Source of the DNA: a virus | DNA length: 42,343 nucleotides | Direction: 5' to 3' (one strand) | IMG/VR virus record: IMGVR_UViG_3300010371_000057 | Location: 1-42,343 of that record | The notes under the pieces: model-generated | The model's input: the letters and a program-made list of their open reading frames with translations, nothing else | What the model was told of the DNA's origin: nothing | Database searches by the model: none | Shown here: piece by piece, positions 37,851 through 42,343 of the stretch | Layout of the letters: every line of letters begins with the position of its first letter | How positions within the stretch are numbered: position 1 is the stretch's first letter | Position numbers and translations under genes: made by a program

Positions 37851-38119
37851 CCCAACGCCCGCCGGTAAACGTCGAGCAGCGTTTCCTGCTCCTCCACCTC
37901 CGCCGGCTCCTGCCTGCGAATGCGGATCAGCTGACGCAGTACCTTCGTGTCGAACCCGGCGGATTTCGCCTCGGTGTATATGTCCTTGATGTCCGAACCG
38001 AGTGCCTTGCGCTCTTCTTCAAGCCGCTCGATGCGTTCCACCAGCGATCGCAGCCGATCCGCCGCGATGCCGCCCGCTGTCACGTTGTCGGTTTTCTCGA
38101 TTGCGCGGATTGCCGGCAA
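37844..38119 (-). pseudogene. GapR-like DUF2312 gene interrupted at codon 3-4 by a transposon
   Basis: The frame from TTG at 38119 (inside the transposon end) encodes DNVTAGGIAADRLRSLVERI, ERLEEERKALGSDIKDIYTE, AKSAGFDTKVLRQLIRIRRQ, the hallmark of DUF2312, the family of the alphaproteobacterial nucleoid protein GapR. Removing the transposon and one 9-bp repeat restores an ATG at 41491 in the series MAIRAIEKTDNVTAGG, with a stop-start overlap (TGATG) to the upstream HTH gene. Only the first three codons are detached, so the domain itself is whole. The gene may still be made from the TTG or may be silent; no ribosome-binding site is seen before the TTG. Confidence 0.8.
38106..38114. repeat. 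Target-site duplication, left copy (CGGATTGCC)
   Basis: Identical to 41481-41489 on the other side. The exact element end is ambiguous by one base, so the duplication is 8 or 9 bp; 8 bp is the usual figure for the IS1595 family. Confidence 0.85.
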
Positions 38120-38143
38120 TTTTATACTTGACTTACCCAGCGG
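38115..38143 (+). repeat. Left terminal inverted repeat of the transposon
   Basis: 15 identical outermost bases (GGCAATTTTATACTT), then TTACCC and CGG shared with the right end (24 of 29). The TTG within it is in frame with the detached GapR-like gene. Confidence 0.88.
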
Positions 38144-38156
38144 GAAGGGGTAGGAC
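38128..38156 (+). promoter_or_regulatory. Candidate transposase promoter at the left end
   Basis: TTGACT (38128-38133), 17 nt, TAGGAC (38151-38156). The -35 box overlaps the terminal repeat. A ribosome-binding site AGGAGG at 38166-38171 lies five bases before the ATG at 38177. The -10 box is poor. Confidence 0.4.
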
Positions 38157-38176
38157 TTTGGGCATAGGAGGCCCCC

Positions 38177-39142
38177 ATGACCAAGTCCGTCCTGTCCGCC
38201 GACCATTTCCATGACGAGGCCGCCGCCCTGGCGTTCGTCGAGGCGCGGCTGTGGCCGAACGGGCCGGTCTGCCCTCGGTGCGGCGAGACCGCTCGCGTCG
38301 GGCGGATGAACGGCAAGAGCACCAAACTCGGGCAGTGCAAGTGCTATGTCTGCCGCAAGCCATTCGCTGTAACCGTCGGAACCATTTTCGAGTCCAGCCA
38401 TATCCCGCTGCACATCTGGTTGCAGGCGATGCACTTGCTCGGCAGTTCGAAGAAGGGGATCAGCACCCACCAACTGCATCGGACCTTGGGCGTCACCCTC
38501 AAGTCCGCATGGTTCCTGTCGCACCGCATCCGCGAGTGCATGAAGGAAACCCGCGACCTGTTCACCCCGCAGATCGGAGGTGCCGGCATTACCATAGAGG
38601 CGGATGACACCTATATCGGCGGCAGCGGCGAAAATCGCGCGTTCGGGCCGATCCCGCCGAAGCAGATCGTCATGTCGTTGGTTGAGCGTGGCGGGAAAGT
38701 CCGCAGCTTTCATGTCCCGAATGTGACCGCCACCACTCTGGCCCCCATCCTCGGATTCCACGCCCATAAGGACAGCCGGTTCAATTCCGATGAGGCGGCG
38801 GTCTATCGGTACCTTGGCTGGAACTTCCAGGGCGGTCATGGCGCCGTCAACCACAGCGCCAAGGAATATGTCCGGGGCGAGGACTACACCAATTCGGTCG
38901 AGGGCTACTTCTCCATCCTGAAGCGTGGGATTTACGGTTGCTACTTCCACGTGTCGGAAGCCCACCTTCACCGCTACCTGTCCGAGTTCGATTTCCGATA
39001 CAGCAATCGGATCGCGCGGGGCATCGACGATGTGCAGCGTACCGACCTGATCGTGAAGGGCGCCAAAGGCAAGCGGCTGACCTATCGCACGACTAGTGGA
39101 AACTGGACAGTCGAGATTGTCCCACCCCAAGCGGGGGCGTGA
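38177..39142 (+). CDS. IS1595-family (ISXO2-like) transposase, 321 aa
   Basis: ATG at 38177 with AGGAGG upstream. Residues 32-59 form a zinc ribbon (CPRCG ... CKCYVC). The catalytic core has EADDTYIGG (first Asp about 143-144), FNSDEAAVY (Asp 205), then NHSAKEYVRG, TNSVEGYFSILKRGIYG (Asn 239, Glu 242, Lys 249) and LSEFDFRYSNR, the standard order of the IS1595/ISXO2 transposase domain. No frameshift or missing residue is seen, so it may be active. It moves the element bounded by the inverted repeats at 38115 and 41480. Confidence 0.93.
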   Translation: MTKSVLSADHFHDEAAALAFVEARLWPNGPVCPRCGETARVGRMNGKSTKLGQCKCYVCRKPFAVTVGTIFESSHIPLHIWLQAMHLLGSSKKGISTHQLHRTLGVTLKSAWFLSHRIRECMKETRDLFTPQIGGAGITIEADDTYIGGSGENRAFGPIPPKQIVMSLVERGGKVRSFHVPNVTATTLAPILGFHAHKDSRFNSDEAAVYRYLGWNFQGGHGAVNHSAKEYVRGEDYTNSVEGYFSILKRGIYGCYFHVSEAHLHRYLSEFDFRYSNRIARGIDDVQRTDLIVKGAKGKRLTYRTTSGNWTVEIVPPQAGA

Positions 39143-39274
39143 GAGGGAATGGAGACGCGGATCGGTCATTGCCGATCCACGGCAGGGGGAGTTGGCGCTT
39201 GACGCACTCCCAGCGAAGTTCGGCGACCCGTAGCAGGGTCGTAATGCCACAACTCGAACGGAGGGCTGTTTGCC

Positions 39275-39574
39275 ATGCCAAGCATACCAGAAGACAAACC
39301 AATCCCAATCATTGACAGCCCGCTGGCACCGGACGTCTTCGCAGATGATGCGATTGGTGTCTTTTTGAACAATGGGAACGTCCACATTACATTCACCTCA
39401 CGTCGTTGCGATTACACGCAGACACCTAGCTTCTTCACCAATGTCGTGATTGGTAGATTGGTAATGCCATTTTTCGGCGCTGAGGGCATGGTGAAATTCC
39501 TTGCGGACTTTGTAGAACGGATGAAAAAACAAGCCGCAAGTCCTCCGTTAGAAGCCCCGAAGACGCTCCAATAG
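39275..39574 (+). CDS. Transposon passenger, DUF3467-like small protein, 99 aa
   Basis: ATG at 39275 with GGAGGG about 10 nt upstream. It reads PIIDSPLAPDVFADDAIGVF, then NGNVHITFTSRRCDYTQTP, NVVIGRLVMPFFGAEGMVKF, LADFVERMKK. The strand-strand-helix plan with VIGRLVMP and a terminal helix resembles DUF3467-type proteins, of unknown function. A 132-nt gap with a 7-bp hairpin (39159-39178, no T-run) lies between it and the transposase. Small genes like this are often seen beside IS1595 transposases, by recollection. Confidence 0.65.
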   Translation: MPSIPEDKPIPIIDSPLAPDVFADDAIGVFLNNGNVHITFTSRRCDYTQTPSFFTNVVIGRLVMPFFGAEGMVKFLADFVERMKKQAASPPLEAPKTLQ

Positions 39575-39594
39575 TCAGCGAAGTGAAAGAGACC

Positions 39595-39768
39595 ATGCCA
39601 GCACGCAAACCCCGTCCGCCCGACGAAAAGCCCCAGCGCGAACGGTTCATCGAGACCGCGCGCGAGATCGGCGCGTCAGAAGACCCGGAGGAGTTCGAGC
39701 GGGTGTTTCGAAAGGTCATGGCACCTCAGATGCCGAAGAGGCCACAGGTAAAGACCAAATCCGATTGA
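39595..39768 (+). CDS. Transposon passenger, small charged protein, 57 aa
   Basis: ATG at 39595 after GAAAGAG; an upstream GTG at 39583 adds four residues. The sequence PARKPRPPDEKPQRERFIET, AREIGASEDPEEFERVFRK is charged and helical and reminds me of small proteins often found near transposase genes in alphaproteobacteria. Its end overlaps the 3' end of the DUF262-HNH gene by 53 nt, tail to tail, so antisense interference between the two is possible. Confidence 0.55.
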   Translation: MPARKPRPPDEKPQRERFIETAREIGASEDPEEFERVFRKVMAPQMPKRPQVKTKSD

Positions 39769-41356
39769 GTATGTGGTCTTTCACTGAATTGCAGAACGGA
39801 TGGCTGACTTGGGCGTTTGACATATCAGCAGCACCCAAGTTGCGCCGATCTACGGCGTGGTCGATTTGGATCGAGTTCTTGTGAACCAGGGCACCACATA
39901 ACGCGCACCTCGCACCAGCCGGAAGAGCTGCTTCAAAGTACGCCGCAGTCTTTGTCCCACGGTTGAATGACTTCTTCTCCTTCGTTGACTCAGGCCGAGC
40001 GTCGGGCGGTCGGGCCGCAGTCAAAAATGCAAAATCGGGCGCCGCAGAAAACTCGGCCTGAATCTGTTCTGCGCTCTTGCCGTCAAGCAGCCCTCTAAAC
40101 ACGCGATTGTAGTACTCCCGTAGCCGCGGAATATGCCTTGTCCCGCTACCAAGTTGCTTGATCAGGAGTGTTGTTGCCTCCTTGTGTTTAATCAGAAAGT
40201 CCTCAAAGTGCCGCCGGTGCAGAGTGAAATCAATCAGTTTTTCAGTTGCAGCTAGTTCCTCTAGGAAGCCAGAAACAGCCAGAAAGGTGGACGGCTGAAA
40301 TGCTCCGCTTCGAGTATAGAAATACACAACCGGATGCAGGCCAAGCGACCGGGAACTATCCCCTGCGATCCGGTCGATGCGGCGTCGTACTCCTCGCAGA
40401 TATTCCACGGTAACGCTTCCGTCGGCGTCGGGCGGCAATTTCTCCTTGTCGTCCCCCGTGGATGTGCTGTCCGCAATCCTGACGTTGTTGGCTTGGTTTA
40501 CGAGGTCAAACACAAATGGCAGAGCGTTGTACCCCCTCCCGCCGACGGGGACGTCCAATGTAGTTAATGGCATGCCAGTGATGGGCGGCTGGTATAGCGC
40601 CCGATAAATGTCTCTACCTGCCGTTTCGATTTGAGTCTGGACCTCTCCTCCGAACGCATTCCAGTAGCGGTGGCCAGACCCAGCGTGTGTAATTGCGCGA
40701 GCTGAAATAGCACTGGCAGAACCACGCGACCTCAATAGCCGCCGTTCGGTTGGGTCGATGGGCGTTCCCTGCTGATTGATCTTAAAGAAAGAGTCCTCGG
40801 CGGATTTTGCGTCAGTCGCAGTAACCCACTGGGCAACCAAGGAATTGTCCGCAAGGTTGCTAAGCCGCTTCTGCATGTTCTCCGGGGCGCCCCCTCGGTT
40901 ATTCCGGAACGCTTGGTACTGCGCGTAAGAACCCACCAGTTTTAGCGCAAGTTCCCTCGTCCGTTCTGCGACCCGCCGCTGATCGTCGGTGATATGACCG
41001 CCAAAATGGTCGATTGACGTGCGTCTGTCCCCATAGTCGTCCAAAATCCATGCCATCAGAGCGCTCAGACGGTGGGCACCATCAATAACGAATATGCTGC
41101 GCCCCGCTCGCCAAAGAATTATGGCCGGGATTAGGTCCGCATCGAGGAATGACCGAATAAGGTCTACCACTTTGGCGGGGGTCCAATGGGCCGTTTCCCG
41201 CTGGAAGTCTGGTTTCCGCAGATCGCCAGCAAAAAAGTGGCCATCCAGGTGCGCTATCGAAATTCGATCTGGCGGAGTAGCTTTCGATGCGGCGTCGTCC
41301 ACGGCAAAATCATCGCGCGGGATTAGCGCATCCAAGTTAACGACGTTCGTGCTCAT
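39716..41356 (-). CDS. DUF262 domain and HNH nuclease protein (SspE/GmrSD-like layout), 546 aa
   Basis: ATG at 41356 with a G-rich site upstream. Residues about 33-105 are DUF262: PDFQRETAHWTPAKVVDLI, then FVIDGAHRLSALMAW (89-103), which matches the DGQQR motif except that QQ is AH. FFKINQQGTPIDPTERRLL (190-208) is the second family block. A helical middle leads to a zinc-type HNH: CALCG (484-488), IQIDHAVDRR (497-505), N514, HPFCNS (519-524). DUF262 plus HNH is the plan of defence nucleases such as SspE, GmrSD and BrxU, which hydrolyse NTP to control cutting. The gene has much lower G+C than phage genes and is carried by the transposon. Substrate specificity is unknown. Confidence 0.82.
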   Translation of the reverse strand: MSTNVVNLDALIPRDDFAVDDAASKATPPDRISIAHLDGHFFAGDLRKPDFQRETAHWTPAKVVDLIRSFLDADLIPAIILWRAGRSIFVIDGAHRLSALMAWILDDYGDRRTSIDHFGGHITDDQRRVAERTRELALKLVGSYAQYQAFRNNRGGAPENMQKRLSNLADNSLVAQWVTATDAKSAEDSFFKINQQGTPIDPTERRLLRSRGSASAISARAITHAGSGHRYWNAFGGEVQTQIETAGRDIYRALYQPPITGMPLTTLDVPVGGRGYNALPFVFDLVNQANNVRIADSTSTGDDKEKLPPDADGSVTVEYLRGVRRRIDRIAGDSSRSLGLHPVVYFYTRSGAFQPSTFLAVSGFLEELAATEKLIDFTLHRRHFEDFLIKHKEATTLLIKQLGSGTRHIPRLREYYNRVFRGLLDGKSAEQIQAEFSAAPDFAFLTAARPPDARPESTKEKKSFNRGTKTAAYFEAALPAGARCALCGALVHKNSIQIDHAVDRRNLGAADMSNAQVSHPFCNSVKDHILNRIWSLPVASSASEVP

Positions 41357-41451
41357 TGCTTCGCCCCCCAAGGGTAAGGGCCGGCGGCGGGGTTCCCAAG
41401 GCTCGCAACGGCCGGCGGCGCTCACGATTCGCCCCCGATTGTGACAGGATT

Positions 41452-41480
41452 CCGGCGGGTAATGGAAGTATAAAATTGCC
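41452..41480 (-). repeat. Right terminal inverted repeat of the transposon
   Basis: Reverse complement matches the left end at the 15 outermost bases and at the TTACCC and CGG blocks further in. The frame of the DUF262-HNH gene stays open through this end. Confidence 0.88.
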
Positions 41481-41489
41481 CGGATTGCC
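41481..41489. repeat. Target-site duplication, right copy (CGGATTGCC)
   Basis: Direct repeat of 38106-38114. Immediately beyond lies the original ATG (41491-41489, sharing one base) of the interrupted GapR-like gene. Confidence 0.85.
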
Positions 41490-41490
41490 A

Positions 41491-41727
41491 TCACGCCACC
41501 TTCCCGATCCGCCGATATCGCGTTTCAACGATGTAACCGCACGCGTTGGCCAAACTCTCCGGAACCGCCCGATGGCCGCTCAGAGTCAGCGACACAGCGG
41601 TGTGCGACACGCCCGCCGCACGCGCCCAGGCCACGACGCCGCCGGCCGCTTCGGTTGCGCGGCGCAGATCGGCCAGCACGTCGGCTGCGGTGTGGGGTTC
41701 GGTTGTCACGCCGGTTGCGGTGTTCAT
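41491..41727 (-). CDS. Small HTH protein (Cro/CI-like), 78 aa
   Basis: ATG at 41727 overlaps the upstream stop (ATGA); the TGA at 41491 shares a base with the original ATG of the GapR-like gene. LRRATEAAGGVVAWARAAGV, SHTAVSLTLSGHRAVPESLA is an XRE-type helix-turn-helix. It is clearly related to the regulator at 1460-1672 (WARAAGVS against WARATGIS, with a similar C-terminal VETRYRRIG/VVTYRRKP). It is the last gene before the transposon. Confidence 0.75.
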   Translation of the reverse strand: MNTATGVTTEPHTAADVLADLRRATEAAGGVVAWARAAGVSHTAVSLTLSGHRAVPESLANACGYIVETRYRRIGKVA

Positions 41728-41843
41728 GACCTGCGCCTCCGTTCCGCTGCCAGACGCCGGCGTCGCTCGACCCACCACGCAATGGCGAGTCCGATCGCGC
41801 TAACATTGCCAAGCGCGTGAAGAACAGCCGGGATATCCGTCAC
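41724..41843 (-). CDS. Very small membrane-type peptide, 39 aa
   Basis: GTG at 41843 overlaps the upstream stop, and its own TGA overlaps the HTH start. A hydrophobic segment (AVLHALGNVSAIGLAIAWW) is followed by a very basic tail (ERRRRLAAERRRRS), as in a single-span protein with cytoplasmic C-terminus. Double coupling supports it. Confidence 0.5.
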   Translation of the reverse strand: MTDIPAVLHALGNVSAIGLAIAWWVERRRRLAAERRRRS

Positions 41844-42136
41844 GCCGCCTTCACCTTTGCCCATTTGCGCCATCCCGCCTCCAGATTGCGAAAGAACTCG
41901 GGGGATGTGCCGAACGCGCGGGCGAAGTCCTCGCCATCACCAAGCAATAGGTCCGGTTCATCTGGCCCGACCGCGATGTACAAATCGAGCGCGAGGCGGT
42001 TGATGCTGAAGTCGCCGCCCATGCGTAGGGCGAGGTCGTCCAGCGTCCACCCGCGCGCCTTCAGTTCGTCCAAAATAAACACGCTCGGATGAAACATTTC
42101 GGCGGGTATGCGCTCGGCCTTTATTTCGGTTGTCAC
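41840..42136 (-). CDS. HigA-like XRE antitoxin/regulator, 98 aa
   Basis: GTG at 42136 overlaps the upstream stop (GTGA). IPAEMFHPSVFILDELKARG, WTLDDLALRMGGDFSINRLA and FARAFGTSPEFFRNLEAGWR follow the HigA pattern (HPGEFIREELEARGWSQxDLA...AFGTSPEFWLNLQ). A loop of about 20 residues is inserted before the last block. No HigB toxin is adjacent within the window, so it may work as a phage regulator alone. Confidence 0.75.
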   Translation of the reverse strand: MTTEIKAERIPAEMFHPSVFILDELKARGWTLDDLALRMGGDFSINRLALDLYIAVGPDEPDLLLGDGEDFARAFGTSPEFFRNLEAGWRKWAKVKAA

Positions 42137-42312
42137 GCCGCCTTCCTCCCCGCCAGCATCCAGCACCCCGCGCACCACCCCCGCGCCGGGCGTCCCTGCC
42201 CGATCACAACCCGCGTCTCCCCGATGGCCGCGTATTCCGGCGCATCGCCGGGATCGACGGCGACGAGATCGGGCGCGCCGCACGCGCAATGGGTTGGGGT
42301 GGGGAGGATCAC
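42133..42312 (-). CDS. Small cysteine-pair protein, 59 aa
   Basis: GTG at 42312, stop TGA at 42133 overlapping the HigA-like start. THCACGAPDLVAVDPGD at the start and RGWCAGCWMLAGRKAA at the end supply CxC and CxxC pairs, enough for one zinc site. Both ends are coupled with neighbours. No family recognised. Confidence 0.6.
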   Translation of the reverse strand: MILPTPTHCACGAPDLVAVDPGDAPEYAAIGETRVVIGQGRPARGWCAGCWMLAGRKAA

Positions 42313-42343
42313 GCCGCGTCCGCCTGCCTACTGCCCGCCGGCC
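42309..42343 (-). CDS. Fragment: end of a gene running off the right edge
   Basis: The frame ending at the TGA at 42309-42311 gives PAGSRQADAA and overlaps the GTG of the next gene, like other junctions in this region. Only 11 codons are inside the window; the product cannot be judged. Confidence 0.4.
   Translation of the reverse strand, partial: PAGSRQADAA

Larger units (their letters stand above)
38115..41480 (+). mobile_element. IS1595-family transposon with passenger genes, 3366 bp
   Basis: The ends are inverted repeats starting GGCAATTTTATACTT, matching at 24 of 29 positions by eye. Flanks 38106-38114 and 41481-41489 are identical (CGGATTGCC), an 8-9 bp target duplication. Inside are a transposase (38177-39142, plus), two small plus-strand genes, and a minus-strand DUF262-HNH gene. 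Passenger genes are known in this family. Insertion separated the start codon of the phage GapR-like gene from its body. The G+C content of the inner part is clearly lower than that of the phage genes on both sides. Confidence 0.9.

Noticed and set aside
39159-39178. Terminator after the transposase
   Set aside because: GGATCGG and CCGATCC form a 7-bp hairpin, but no T-run follows on either strand.
37844-39385. Single minus-strand ORF of 513 codons
   Set aside because: Only its last about 92 codons are the GapR-like gene. The rest is antisense to the transposase and is open by chance.
1-42343. Closed circular phage genome
   Set aside because: Joining the end to the start does not continue the partial gene at 1-123 into the frame that ends at 42309, and no long terminal repeat was noticed.

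Overview
The window looks like most of the genome of a G+C-rich tailed bacteriophage with a P22-like (podovirus-type) head and neck, infecting an alphaproteobacterium. The phage call rests on a recognisable packaging and virion set: DUF5681-type small terminase, large terminase, P22-type portal, scaffold-like protein, P22-type coat, gp4-like and gp10-like neck proteins, ejection proteins (one with a transglycosylase domain), a tailspike and tail fibres. The host guess rests on the base composition and on a phage-borne DUF2312/GapR gene, a family typical of alphaproteobacteria. No integrase, tRNA, rRNA or CRISPR array was seen. Both ends cut through genes, and the two ends do not join in frame, so this is not a closed circle as given.

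Nearly everything is on the minus strand, as tightly overlapping genes (ATGA, GTGA and TGATG junctions) read from right to left. From 42343 down to 32709 lies the early/replication arm: a cysteine-pair protein, a HigA-like regulator, a small HTH protein, a GapR-like gene, a VRR-NUC nuclease, a DNA methyltransferase, an HNH nuclease and a primase-polymerase/helicase. A minus-strand terminator and a dense field of short direct repeats at about 32.1-32.74 kb end this arm; it is a candidate replication origin or control region. Next come a gene of unknown function, a NusG-like gene, and the late genes: packaging (31-28.8 kb), head (28.8-22.5 kb), neck and internal proteins (22.5-12.7 kb), tail (12.5-5.9 kb) and lysis (5.5-4.0 kb). 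A strong minus-strand terminator lies at 3191-3226.

The left end holds a control region. A small HTH regulator gene (1460-1672, minus) and a rightward set of small genes (1735-3457, plus) diverge from overlapping promoters. Leftward of the regulator are more small minus-strand genes whose starts are near copies of one another.

The most striking feature is a 3366-bp IS1595-family transposon at 38115-41480, with matching terminal inverted repeats and a perfect 9-bp flanking direct repeat. It sits within the first codons of the GapR-like gene. It carries a transposase, two small genes and a DUF262-HNH nuclease-like protein related in layout to anti-phage effectors such as SspE and GmrSD. A probable defence gene thus rides a transposon inside a phage. 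The phage gene's old start codon is in frame with the passenger gene, and the truncated GapR frame is still open from a TTG in the transposon end.

Other notable points are a sulfotransferase-GNAT fusion among the virion genes, three tail-region proteins with Sec signal peptides, a perfect TGTGA-N6-TCACA palindrome upstream of the lysis genes, and a lower-G+C terminase block.
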